A stretch of DNA of 64,000 nucleotides from Nymphalis io (lineage: Eukaryota > Arthropoda > Insecta > Lepidoptera > Nymphalidae): contig NC_065895.1 in assembly GCF_905147045.1 (NCBI RefSeq), positions 10,297,001 to 10,361,000 on the forward strand. Direction: 5' to 3'. Positions within the stretch are counted from its first letter, which is position 1, and each line of letters opens with the position of its first letter. This document shows positions 51,701 to 62,600 of the stretch, in pieces. The translations under genes and the position numbers were made by a program. The notes beneath the pieces are model-generated. The model did no database searches, was not told the DNA's origin, and worked only from the letters and a program-made list of their open reading frames with translations.

Positions 51701-54700
51701 ATCCCGCAAGTGTTTTCCGCCACAGAGAAGAGACAACGCACCAAAACTCTCTGCTGAGACACTCGAGCTCATGAGAAAACGACGAGAACTACCATCGTTT
51801 TTGTCAGATAAGGCCTTAAACCGAACAATAAAAACGCTGACGCGACGCGATCTCCGACGCTCCAATACCCGTGCCATCAAGGCTGCGATTGAGCAAAATC
51901 GGGGATCGAAAGTGTTCGCTCGCAAGTTTGGGAGGCCGCGTCTGACAAAACTTAAAACTGAAAATGGTGGGGTCGTTACCTCTAGGCCTGAGATTATCGG
52001 AGAAGTAGAGAGGTTTTATGGGCAGTTGTTCTCTTCAAGATCGGATAAACCCGTGGGAATCAGTATTGATGACCAGCGCGCCCCTCTTATGCGCCATTAC
52101 TCCGAGGAGCTCCCGGTCGTTGACCAAGGAGAGATTAGGGCGGCTCTAGAACAGCTTAAAAACAACAAAGCTCCGGGAGATGACGGAATCACAACAGAGT
52201 TGCTTAAGGCAGGCGGGACCCCGGTCCTGAAAGAGCTAGCAAGCCTCTTTAATTCCGTCATCCAACATGGCAAGACCCCGGAAACGTGGAGCGGGAGTGA
52301 GGTGGTACTGTTTTTCAAGAAAGGTGATAAAACCCTCTTGAAAAACTACAGACCAATCTCCCTCCTGAGTCACGTGTATAAGCTGTTCTCAAGAGTCGTC
52401 ACGAACCGTCTCGCCAGACGACTTGACGAGTTCCAGCCCCCAGAGCAAGCCGGATTTCGATCAGGCTACAGCACCGTGGACCACATCCATACTGTTCGGC
52501 AGATTGTGCAGAAGACCGAAGAGTACAATCAGCCGCTGTGTATGGCATTTGTGGACTACGAAAAAGCCTTCGACTCCATCGAAACCTGGGCAGTGCTCGA
52601 CTCATTGCAGAGATGTCATATCGATTGGAGATATATCGAGGTACTGAGATGTCTGTACAACGCCGCTACAATGACTGTCCACATCCAGGACTGTAAGACG
52701 AAGGCGATCCAACTGCGCAGAGGGGTGAGACAGGGGGATGTAATATCCCCGAAACTGTTCACCAACGCGTTGGAAGACGTTTTCAAAACGCTGGATTGGA
52801 CTAGGTATGGAGTCAATGTAAATGGCGAGTACATCTCACACCTTCGATTTGCCGACGATATCGTCATCATAGCAGAGTCGCTGGAACAACTCACCGAAAT
52901 GCTGCGTAGCCTAGGCGAGTCTTCCCGGTGTGTCGGTCTCGGTATAAACTTGGACAAGACCAAGGTCATGTTCAATAGGCATGTCGTGCCGGGACCGATA
53001 TACGTCGAGGGGAAACCTCTCGAAGTTGTTAGTGAATATACCTACCTAGGACAGATAATACAAGTCGGTAGGAACAACTTCGAGAAGGAAGCCGATCGAA
53101 GAATTCGCTTGGGATGGGCAGCATTTGGCAACCTTCGTCAAGTCCTCAAGTCGTCTATACCGCAATGTTTGAAGACGAAAGTCTTCAACCAATGCGTCTT
53201 ACCTGCCATGACATACGGTGCCGAAACGTGGACACTAACTGCGGGACTAGTCCACAAATTCAAAGTCGCTCAGCGTGCTATGGAGCGAGCTATGCTCGGA
53301 GTATCTTTGAAGGATAAGATAAGAAATGAGATTATCCGGAAAAGAACCGGAGTCACCGACATAGCTTGCAAAATTAGCAGGCTGAAGTGGCAGTGGGCTG
53401 GTCACGTATGTCGTAGGACCGATGGCCGTTGGAGCAGACGAGTCCTAGAGTGGAGACCGCGAATCGGCAAGCGCAGCGTAGGGCGCCCTCCAGCCAGGTG
53501 GACCGACGACCTTAAGAAGGTGGCGGGCACCAACTGGATGCGGAAGGCGGAGGACAGGGAGCTTTGGCGCACCTTGGGAGAGGCCTATGTTCAGCAGTGG
53601 ACAACGATTGGCTGTTGATTGTGTGGATAACATCCACTCTCTTGTTCCTATCAACAGATTCAAATAAGATTTCGGAGTAATTTACTAGATTTGTGCATGT
53701 AGATCTACCGGCTATGAAGCCATGCCGGTGGGTACTAAGAAAACATTTAACATGACTGTAAATATATGGATATATTAGAGACTCCAACACCTTACCAAAG
53801 ATAGAAAGGATTGAAATAGGCCTATAGTTTTTTACATAATTTTTTTCTCCACTTTTGAAAATAGGGACTACTTTCGCAGTTTTCCACTTAGAAGGAAATA
53901 TTCCGGTGACTAATGCTTTGTTAAAAATAATTGTTAGTGGTACAGCAAGACTTTGGGCACAGTTTATAATAAAATTAGGCGGAATATTGTCAGATCCAGA
54001 ACCCCTATTTATATCTAAATTCTTTAATTTATTAATGACTTCGGATTCATCAAGCTGGATCAAAGGTAGGCTATTATTGCAACTGACTGTAGCATCCATG
54101 GTTCAGCATCCATGGTTGTATTATACTATATCATCAAAGGATGTGTCATTATTTTAAGATATACTTCGTATTGTTATTAATAATCACGTAATTCATTGTT
54201 TAAATATAAGTGCAGTTAGTAAACACCCCATTGTTGAAGAAATGCGACGATCCTTTGAGGCATAAAAGTATTTAAAACAGTTACTAAATTCCAAAACTTC
54301 CTATTTTGATCTCGATTTTCGCTTATTATATTCTATAAGTTGTTTGCAGAATTAAAAAATAATTAATAATTGTATGTGAAATAAGCAAATATTATAGACG
54401 TAGAAAGTATTGGAGACACTAAAATCATTAGACAATAAATAAAAAAAGCAATAGAATTTGCGCTGTCTAAAATACAATTAGAAACACGAAAACTGGTGGT
54501 AGGGCTTTGTGCAAGCTCGTCTGGGTAGGTACCACCCACTCATCAGATATTCTACCGCAAAACAGCAATACTTGATATTGTTGTGTTCCGGTTTGAAGGG
54601 TGAGTGAGCCAGTGTAATTACAAGCACAAGGGACATAAAATCTTAGTTCCCAAGGTTGGTGGCGCATTGGCTATAAGCGATGGTTGACATTTCTTACAAT

Positions 54701-57700
54701 GCCAATGTCTAAGAGCGTTTGGTGACCACTTAACATCAGGTGGCCCATATGCTCGTTCACCTTGTTATTCTATAAAAAAAAGAAAAAAAAAGTATACCTA
54801 TGAACTGCAATTAACTTGTATAATAAAATGAAACATACGCTTTTTGTTATATTGTTGCCAAACTTAAACATAAAAATGTATCAATTTAACTTTAACTTAA
54901 ATCAACTAACGGTTTTATAAATGTTTTTTAGTGGTTAATTATTTACACAATACTGTGTCTTCTTCTTTCGAATGACAAATTAATAATGACAGAAAGAGAA
55001 AAATCAGTGTTTCTTTCACACACCGAGAAGTGAGAAGTCACCATAAACAGTCTAACTAAGCAACGTTTATAAATAAGGCCGTAAGTTATTATAGAATATA
55101 AATTGAATTTAAGTGCGTGGATAATATATTTACTCTATTGTTATCCCACTTGTGAAAAATGTTTTTTATTAAAGTAGGCTCCTAGAAACAATTTTAAATC
55201 ATCATTTAACAAGAATAATTAATTAAAGCTATGTTTACAAAAAAACGGTCATTATTTCATTTTTCCTGTATTAATATAACGGTAATCTCGACAAGCCGGT
55301 TGGCATGGTCGATGGATGCTTGCCTTTCACGCCGAAGGTTGTGGGTTCGATCCCCACCCAGGACAGATATTTCTGTGCATGAACATGTCACTTTGTCCTG
55401 AGTCTGGGTGTAATTATCTACTTACAAAAGTACAACAATTATGTATTTACAAAAGAAAAATAGTATATGTAGTATATCAGTTGTCTGGTTTACTGATGTA
55501 ATTGGGTTATGTGGGATTCTTACCACGCGAATAGCCCATAGAATAGCCCTACTGTAGCAACGTGAAACGATGCATTTAAAATCAATCGCGCTTATAGTAG
55601 AATCAATTGGAAAAGTTGTATAACTTACCAAACAAACAATGATGAGGAGCGTATACACGTGTACCGACGCTTCTGGTATATTCTCGATGTCTTTTAGCGC
55701 GACCAGCGCGGGTTCAAAGTCAGGCCGCAGGTCAAGTGCATGTTTTAGGTGCACTGCTGCCTCCTGATGATTTAAATCGTAAGTTGGTAATTATATCATA
55801 TTAAATTACTGGCGGTAGGGCTTTATGCAAGCTCGTCTACCACCCACTCATCATATTCTACCGCAAAACAGCAGTACTTGATATTGTTGTGTTCCGGTTT
55901 GAAGGGTGAGTGAGCCAGTGTAATTACAGGTACAAGGGACATAACATCTTAGTTTCCAAAGTTGGTGGCGCATTGGCGATGTAAGCGATGTTTGAAAAAA
56001 AGGTGGTAAAGGTATGTTTAATAATATTCTTACCTGATAATGTCCATACGCTTTAAATATCTCGCCCAATGTAAAGTACTGCTGCCAAGTACTGCGATCC
56101 GGCGGCTGCACCTCCAAGGAACGACGCGTGAGGAAGATCGCATCGTCCAAGTACTGCAGCGTGAAGAGCACGCGTGCTAGGTTTAGCAACACCTGTAGAA
56201 ACAGTATGGTACAGTAACAGCCTCTTAATCCCACTGCTGGGCTAAGGCCTCCTCTCCCTTTTTGAGAAGGTTTAGAGCTTATTCCACCACGCTGCTCCAA
56301 TGCGGGTTGATAGAATACACATGTGGCAGAATTTCAATGAAATTAGACACATGCAGGTTTCCTCACGATGTTTTCCTTCACCGTCAAGTACGAGATGAAT
56401 TATAAACACAAATTAAGCACATGAAAATTCAGTGGTGCTTGGCCGGGTTTGAACCCACGATCATCGGTTAAGATTCACGCGTTCTAACCACTAGGCCATC
56501 TCGACTTTATGTACAGTATAGTAAGATAATTGCATCTCTATCTATCTGGGTTTGATTATAACACATAAAATAATTAATTAGAAAGACTGAAAAAAATATT
56601 TCACACAGCACTCTTTACACAGCATATGTATAGTATGCAGCGTAGTGTAGTTGTGCCCCCTTATATTTGTGCTCTCAGCCAACCTCAATAAATAACCATT
56701 CCATACAGGCGTAGCTAAATACCGAAGACCAGTGACGGCCAGCAGTACCTGACGATTTATGCCCTGCGATCACCATCCCGCCGGTGGTATACCATAATAC
56801 ATAACATACATACATAAATCGTACCCAGCGTGGTTATTACGAGCAAAACTTCGATGGCACACCTATTAGCAACGGCCCCTAGTTCTCTCGTGGTCACCTT
56901 GGCTAGGAATACAACGGTTTCGGTAGGCCGGCAACATTGACTGACTCTGTTACAACTCGACGAACAACTGGCTTAGCTCGAAGAGGAGTTGAGGAACTTA
57001 AGATGACAATTTTTTGGGGTTATGTGAAATCCGAAGAAAGGATACCATAACCTTAAAATCAGGCCATCTCATGTAGTTCAAAAGTTTGCGATATTTGTTG
57101 AATATGTTGGAAAAAATCATGCCGACTGGCGTGCGCCGAGTAAACCAGAGTTATATGGGTAGTGAGTAGAAAATAAATTTCAAATTACTTACTTCTGCAT
57201 TATAAGGTGAAACAGCGAGTGCTCTCCGGAAGCACTCAATTGACTGTCTTGTATCACCTTTGATTCTCCAGTAGTTACCAATCTGATTGTAAAGCTGCAC
57301 TGACTTTGGTTTTTCTCTTTTAGCCTTTTTAAGACGTCTTTCTAATGCATTTATATCTAATTCTGTTACACCATTTTTGTATGATTTTTTCTTTGTGAAA
57401 ATAAGGGCAACCTGAAAATTATGTTAAAAGATAATTAATAATAAACAAAATCAGCAAAAAGTTAGTATAATATGTAACAAAGAATTATATTAGTATAAAA
57501 TCAAACAATAATAATAATAATAAAGTGAAAAAATGTCCCAGGACTAATATCCTGGGGATATCACTTTATTATAATTTTCACACACGGCCATCTGATCCCA
57601 AATTAACCTCGTACAAATCTTGTACTAGAAACCAGACAGCTGATATACTACATATACTATTTTTCTTTTGTAAATACATACTTATATAGATAATTACACC

Positions 57701-59058
57701 CAGACTCAGAACAAACAGACATATTCATGCACACAAGTATGTCCTGGGGGGGAATCGACCTCACAACCTTCGGCGTGAAAGGCAAGCATCCACCAACCAC
57801 GCCAACCGGCTCGTCAAAATAAGATGTTCTTTATTATAATTGTTTTTGAATTAATATACTTTCAAGATATTTTTAATTTCAGATACATCATAAACAGCTA
57901 AGCAAAGAGTTATTGCTTGTTTAATTAAATTAAAAAAATAATACTAAAACATTTAACAATTACATGAATCATTACAATTCTAATAAACAAGAAACTAAGT
58001 ATAATATAAATTAATTATTAGTATTGATCTCCTTTGACTAATTGTAAATATTTTTATCACCTGGGGTTCAGGTACATTAGGATGCCGGTGGCGCCTAGCT
58101 ACCCCAACTAGGTTGTCATAATATGTAAAGTTAACAGCTTTTCCACAGTCCAAGTATTCATCGTCAATATCACTACCATTGGTCTCTGATGGGGAAGTTT
58201 CCTCACCATTTTCTCCACTAGCCCTGCGACAATTTTTTATTACTTAATAATACTCTCTCAGTACTTTCTTATATACTTGCTTAATGTGAATTTTTAAAAA
58301 TTCAATTTTAAGATTTATTATAAAGATAAGCATAAGAATAGAAAGGGAATTTAACAATTTTTTTTTTTAACTAAGCTAATAAAGTAAGTAATTATAAAAT
58401 TGACTTATAAGTAGTAAGTATATTCACATCTTATTATGTAATGTATAAAAAAATATAAATATATTTACTATTAATACTACAAGCTTATATGTCATTTAAA
58501 TTGAACTCAGTTTTTACCTTTGCTGTTCAAACATCTGGCAATCAGTGCAGAACATATCAAAGCCATGCTTAGTCCAAGTATTGCCATAGTAAACTGTTGA
58601 AGTTATTATATTGAATATATCATCTTCTTCCGAAATTTTTGTTTTATCTGAGTCATCCTAAAATAATAATAATCAAACAACAATATTTTTATACATTTTC
58701 ATACAGTTTGTTCTTATTTATGAAGTAAAAATGTTTAAGATTCTGAGTATGTTTGACTTTAAACGATATTGTAATTATTTCACAAGAAACTCCTTCTATT
58801 CAAGGCTAACAAGCTTATTTAATAGAAATGTAATATAGTACGGCGACAATGTGGACCTAAATATTATTCACGCTAACGATTATATAAATCATGAAATATA
58901 TAGGAAGTAGTACGTACCTGAGATAATGTATTACCATCAACAATTTGTCCTTCTTCGACATCTAATTTCCAAATATTTGAAGTACGAGAGTTAGTTGCTA
59001 TAATTTGAAAAGAAAATATATACAGAAACAAACAAGTCAAGTATGGTGATTCCCACAT
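48780..59058 (-). CDS. TPR-repeat secretory/membrane protein (TTC17-like?), complete, 7 exons
   Basis: Minus-strand coding exons: 58918-59058, 58518-58657, 58061-58223, 57193-57411, 56034-56192, 55629-55763 and 48780-48938. They sum to 1116 nt, or 371 residues plus stop, with GT/AG junctions and consistent phases. Residues about 5-22 are a hydrophobic signal peptide (LTCLFLYIFSF). Residues 48-150 are acidic, with three Cys (CTDC, LDCGK) and one N-F-T sequon. At least three TPR units follow at about 187-292 (YNQIGNYWRIKGD, LLNLARVLFTLQYLDDA, FTLGEIFKAYGHYQEAA). A single hydrophobic segment at about 306-329 (VYTLLIIVCLVMGVLLVIL) is followed by a short basic tail ending RKKGGS. This suggests a type I membrane protein with a lumenal TPR domain. 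The TPR part resembles TTC17-type proteins in my memory, but the length and N-terminus do not match TTC17, so the family name is uncertain. It is divergent from TAF2 and convergent with Ntf2. Confidence 0.88.
49120..50463 (-). mobile_element. Jockey/CR1-like LINE, 3' part (split by the RTE insertion)
   Basis: The minus strand continues the reverse transcriptase ORF interrupted at 53,633: DLSKAFD (motif A), KSGVPQGSHLGPLLF, YADDVKLL (motif C) and the thumb/C-terminal region SLVRSILEYGSVVW, with a stop at 49356. The 3' UTR ends in an AAATAAAATA-type tail at about 49,110-49,140. The seven bases aatacaa at the tail (about 49,107) recur at the 5' junction (about 54,113), a possible target duplication. 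Confidence 0.85.
50464..53619 (+). mobile_element. RTE-type non-LTR retrotransposon, full ORF
   Basis: A 3,156-bp GC-richer element lies between two copies of the 13-bp direct repeat tgtgtggataaca (50451-50463 and 53620-53632), a target-site duplication. It contains one long ORF with endonuclease and reverse transcriptase, a very short 3' end, and no poly-A tail, as expected of RTE elements. It is inserted in the opposite orientation inside another LINE, in intron 6 of the TPR-protein gene. Confidence 0.9.
50658..53618 (+). CDS. RTE ORF: apurinic-type endonuclease plus reverse transcriptase, 986 aa
   Basis: One uninterrupted 986-residue ORF. Residues about 47-295 are an APE-type endonuclease: TYNGRS, LGLSEVRR (catalytic Glu), VVQVYAPTS, VVMGDFNAKVG, NEIDFII and GSDHRLV (catalytic His). 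Residues about 490-800 are the reverse transcriptase: NNKAPGDDGI, LKNYRPISLL, EQAGFR, MAFVDYEKAFDSI (motif A Asp), RRGVRQGDVISP and RFADDIVII (motif C Asp pair). The C-terminal part has WTDDLKK and a Cys/His-like WAGHVCRR typical of insect RTE endonuclease-RT proteins. All key residues are present with no stop or frameshift, so the copy may be recent and competent. The upstream 190 bp is GC-rich and would be the 5' UTR. Open frames on the other strand are shadows. Confidence 0.93.
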   Translation: MADAPKKRPPVTGKPARPDQGSGRGIGRAGGAKNHRFTAGYRIKRLKMATYNGRSMRLDHHLAELEVELSHINWHILGLSEVRRQGEDTITLESGNLLYFREGDNLSQGGVGFLVKKDLISSIVEISSVSNRVAYLVLKLSDRYSLKVVQVYAPTSTYSDDVVEAMYEDIAKALNDTSRAHYNVVMGDFNAKVGVQDSGESKVGPYGLGCRNHRGQMLVNFLEAQGLFLMNSFFQKKQRRWTWRSPDNVTRNEIDFIISNKRHIFRDVSVINRFNTGSDHRLVRGTLNINLKAERSRMMRSTLRPTMLQAAQGSEKFQMELQNQFTALETISSIDERTDTLVKILQNTSRKCFPPQRRDNAPKLSAETLELMRKRRELPSFLSDKALNRTIKTLTRRDLRRSNTRAIKAAIEQNRGSKVFARKFGRPRLTKLKTENGGVVTSRPEIIGEVERFYGQLFSSRSDKPVGISIDDQRAPLMRHYSEELPVVDQGEIRAALEQLKNNKAPGDDGITTELLKAGGTPVLKELASLFNSVIQHGKTPETWSGSEVVLFFKKGDKTLLKNYRPISLLSHVYKLFSRVVTNRLARRLDEFQPPEQAGFRSGYSTVDHIHTVRQIVQKTEEYNQPLCMAFVDYEKAFDSIETWAVLDSLQRCHIDWRYIEVLRCLYNAATMTVHIQDCKTKAIQLRRGVRQGDVISPKLFTNALEDVFKTLDWTRYGVNVNGEYISHLRFADDIVIIAESLEQLTEMLRSLGESSRCVGLGINLDKTKVMFNRHVVPGPIYVEGKPLEVVSEYTYLGQIIQVGRNNFEKEADRRIRLGWAAFGNLRQVLKSSIPQCLKTKVFNQCVLPAMTYGAETWTLTAGLVHKFKVAQRAMERAMLGVSLKDKIRNEIIRKRTGVTDIACKISRLKWQWAGHVCRRTDGRWSRRVLEWRPRIGKRSVGRPPARWTDDLKKVAGTNWMRKAEDRELWRTLGEAYVQQWTTIGC
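53633..54108 (-). mobile_element. Jockey/CR1-like LINE, 5'-truncated first part
   Basis: A minus-strand ORF from 54,099 runs through the reverse transcriptase N-terminus (INRGSGSDNIPP, PSKWKTAKVVPIFKSG, NYRPISILSIFGKVLE, HGFIAGRST) to RVDVIHT, where the RTE target duplication lies. The next residues (DLSKAFD) are at 50,450. There is no endonuclease part, so the element was 5'-truncated on insertion. A short direct repeat of catccatggtt occurs at the 5' end. Confidence 0.85.
54492..54789 (+). mobile_element. SINE family A in TPR-gene intron 6
   Basis: Full copy from actggtggtagggctttgtg to ttgttattctataaaaaaaa. Confidence 0.85.
55290..55512 (+). mobile_element. SINE family C
   Basis: The tRNA-like head gccggttggcatggtcgatg with B box gggttcgatcccc is followed by gtcctgagtctgggtgtaa and atcagttgtctggtttactg. 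It ends about 115 bp left of TPR exon 6. Confidence 0.75.
55807..55997 (+). mobile_element. SINE family A, 3'-truncated
   Basis: Starts actggcggtagggctttatg, with a small deletion near the head (ctcgtctaccaccc). Lies between TPR exons 5 and 6. Confidence 0.75.
56214..56508 (-). mobile_element. SINE family B in TPR-gene intron 4
   Basis: Reverse full copy from gtaacagcctcttaatccc to cactaggccatctcgac, 22 bp upstream of TPR exon 5. Confidence 0.85.
56696..57110 (+). repeat. Decayed 5' fragment of an RTE-type element
   Basis: Parallels the intact RTE at 50.7-50.95 kb: tggggttatgtgaaatccga matches tggggttatctgaagtccga, and aggataccataaccttaaaa matches its next stretch. Preceded by a GC-richer 5' region. 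Frames are broken. Confidence 0.6.
57508..57816 (-). mobile_element. SINE family C in TPR-gene intron 3
   Basis: Reverse copy with an (aat)n end, an extra about 30-bp insertion with tatcctggggatatcac, the body and the tRNA-like head (ending ccaaccggctcgtc). Confidence 0.75.
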
Positions 59059-59661
59059 TGTGACTGATAAGGTTGAAAGTAACCATGTAAATTGTTTTGG
59101 GGACTATTTATAAAATACAACTTTCACATGAAACAATTTATTTGGGACACAACAATCATATAACTATAAAGTTAATCGTAATCTCCTCTTCTCTTCCTTG
59201 TCTTTATTTTGACAGATCAAGAACACACAGAGTAAACAAAATCACTACACTTTTGCTTATAAATATTTCGTTTAGAAATATTGGCGAACGAACGAACTAT
59301 TTAAAAAAAATGGTACAGACACATTCTATGGATATATAAATATAATATATCTTATATACAGATTTTTTTCTTAAAAATGAATTACGAATCTAATCAAACA
59401 TCTCAATAAAACCAACTATTTCAAGGTGGCTAACGGAACCGGAGTAGTATTCGTTGTTGATTATCTATATGTACTTATTATAACACTGACATATGACAAT
59501 AGTTATCGTTGTCGTTGTCAAAAATATAAATAATAAATTATTGAAGTCTTGCTACATTTAATAGAAGACCAACAACAAACGTGTTAGATTAAAATTGAAA
59601 TTTTGTTTATATATATTATAAATATGAATGTTATGAAGAACTAGTTATTATTTGAGATTAA
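59059..59661. promoter_or_regulatory. Divergent upstream region of the TPR gene (minus) and TAF2 (plus)
   Basis: About 600 bp lies between the two start codons and should hold both 5' UTRs and a bidirectional promoter. It is AT-rich with no repeat recognised and no obvious TATA box. Confidence 0.5.
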
Positions 59662-62600
59662 ATGATGAAGAGGGAGAGAACAGGCGACAATTGTCGCCCT
59701 TTTAAATTATAAGTATCATAAACACATACATAATTACAGTTATTGTATTGAAATAATTAATAATTTTCTAATATATCTTTTACAGCCCATCAGATATTGA
59801 GTTTAACCGGTATCAGTTTCGAACGTAGAAGTGTCATTGTAAGTTAATTTTATTAAACTTTTGTGCTAAAGTAAAAACATAATTTACTCATTACCGTAAC
59901 AGCCTGTTAATGTCCCACTGCTGGGCTAAAGGCCTCCTCTCCTCTTTTTGAGGAGAAGGTTTGGAGCTTATTCCACCACGCTGTTGAAATGCGCGTTGGT
60001 GGAATACACATGTGGCAGAATTTCAGTGAAATTAGACACATGCAGGTTTCCTCACGATATTTTCCTTTACCGTAAAGTACGAGATGAATTATAATCACAA
60101 ATTAAGCACATGAAAATTCAGTGGTGCTTGCCCGGGTTTGAACCCGCGATCATCGGTTAAGATTCACATGTTCTTACCACTGGGCCATCTTGGCTCAATT
60201 TACTCATACAACTGTTAAAAAAATTGTATCTTTATTTACAGGGCTTTGTTGAATTGACTATTGTACCCTTAAAAGATAATTTAAGATACATTCGCCTGAA
60301 TGCAAAACAATGTCGTATTTATAGAGTCTGCTTGAATGATCAATATGAAGCGAACTTTCAATATTTTGATCCTTTTCTGGATATATGTCAGAGTGATCCG
60401 AATACGTAAGTAACATTTACTTTTTATTATAAATTATTTAATTTGTTAATCATTAATTGTGTATATACAATTCTTGTGTATGTATGTTAAAATATTAAAA
60501 TAATATGAATAAAATGTTAAAACTATGAACTATCTGAAAAATATTTTAAAACAATTAGTGTTAAGTATTAATTAATTTAATAAAATAACTTTACAATTCT
60601 GTAAAACACTTTTTAAGTGTTGATTAAATTTTTTGTTTTCATTATTTAGGAGATCTTTGGAAGTCTTCTCTCAATTTCATTTGTCAGCTGCACAGAAAAT
60701 TGATCCAGACCATAATTCTGGGGAACTGCACATACAGGTGCCTGATGATGCAGCACACTTGGTGGGAGAAGGCAGGGGACTCAGAATTGGAATAGAGTTC
60801 TCATTAGAGTCCCCACAAGGTGGAATGCACTTTGTAGTTCCTGAAGGAGAAGGTAGTTTGATTGAGGTCAGTAGCTGTTTTAATGCAAAATGCATTAATT
60901 TTTTGTATGTTAACACTCAAAAGTTAAATATTTTATAAATTATTGTTAAGTTAATCGTAAAAGTTATGCTATATCTATATGACAATTTAGTTTACTTTTA
61001 CTATAATTAACCAAAAATATTTATAAATACTAAATATACAACATTTCTTTTCAGAAATCTGCTCACATGTTCACATATGGTCATTCAGCTCGGCTCTGGT
61101 TTCCTTGCGTTGACAGTTTTGCTGAACCTTGCACATGGAAACTTGAATTTACTGTTGATGAATGTTTAACTGCTGTATCTTGTGGGGATCTGTTAGACGT
61201 GGTATACACGCCTGACCATCGACGAAAGACGTTCCACTATGTTGTGAATACGCCGGCTTGTGCACCAAATATTGCTTTGGCTATTGGGTAAAAAATTTAT
61301 AGTATTTACTTCCAAGTAAAGTACACATAAATTATAATTTTTTAGCACCTTACTTGTTATTTTAAAAAGTTTTCCATATTTCGTAAATTTATCATACGTT
61401 TTATTGTATTGTTACTGTTTTAAATGACAAAACTTTTTATTAAATATAATATAGAAGTATTTCAATTATTAATTGCTAAAAAAAAAAAAGCCTTGTTATA
61501 CGAGGCATGCCTTTTAAGTTTTGTCGTTTGAAGAAAACAACACAACTAGAACCTTATTGTACTTTTTATTGTTTTTCAAAGTATTCACCACGTTGCGTTA
61601 TACACTTTTCCATTCGCTCAAATCAGTTATTATAACATTTATTCCACTCTAAAGTGGGGGTGGTCAAAATGGCTGACTTGAAAGCGTCGACCTCTTCTTC
61701 ACCGGACTGGAACCTTTGACCACGAAGACTTTTCTTAATTTTAGGAAATGTAAATAAATCGTTAGGGCTTAGGTCAGGACTGTATGGAGGATGGTAAAGA
61801 ATTTCTACTTTTTCCTGCTTCAAATACTCAATCGTTTGACGAGCGCTGTGTGCACTTGCGTTGTCGTGGTGCAGGATGCGTCGCTTTGAGTTAGATTTTC
61901 GAAGTTCGGCGATGACTTGTAGTAAACAAACTGTGGTATACCACTCTGCGTTAACCGTTCTACGATCTTCAAGTGCAATAGTCGCAAATTGGCCGGTTTT
62001 TCTAACGAACGTGGCCACCATCTTCTTTGAAGTGCTTTGAGAACGAACAACTTTAGTCGGCTTTGGCTCGTCTGTAAAGACCCAGATTGTATATTGTTGT
62101 TTGGAATCAGGATCGTAGGCATAGATCCAAGATTCGTCACCACTGATGATGTCGTAGACGTGATTTGACTCTAATCGGTTGAACCTTTGAAGAGTTTTCT
62201 TACACCATCTGACGCAGGCTGCCTTGTGATCGTTGGAAAGCAGATGCGGTATCCAACGGCAAACTTGCTTTCTCACACCAAGCGCTTCATGCAAGATCTT
62301 CTGAATGGTTGTCCCTGAGATGCCTAACAGAGCCTCTATCTCTCGATACGTCACATGACGATCTTCGAGAATTAGTTGTCTCACAGCAATGATGTTATTT
62401 TCAGTGAAGGCGGATTTTGGGCGTCCTTCGCGAGATTTGTCACTAACACTAGTATGTCCATGCTGGAATTCTAAATACCAGCGTTCGACAGTCCGCAGAC
62501 ATGGGGCTTCATCACTGAACATAGATGTTAGCTCTTCAAAACACTGAAGCCGTGTCAGGCCTCTTCTAAAGTTGTAGAAAATTATTGCACGAACATTTTC

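Noticed and set aside
53512..53632. Continuation of the outer LINE frame past RVDVIHT
   Set aside because: Beyond 53,620 (minus) the frame runs into the antisense of the inserted RTE, so those residues are chimeric and do not belong to the LINE protein.
50592..53663. Several open frames antisense or shifted within the RTE element
   Set aside because: All are shadows of the 986-codon ORF.
1073..54667. A repeated open frame starting MRHQPWELRF, found at about ten places
   Set aside because: Each one lies inside a family A SINE, always in the same frame antisense to or along the element. The copies carry stops and deletions as expected of non-coding repeats. It is not a protein family.
721..60196. 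tRNA-like sequences with A and B boxes
   Set aside because: They are the heads of SINE families B and C, followed by the same SINE bodies. The acceptor stems do not pair as true tRNAs, so no tRNA gene is called.
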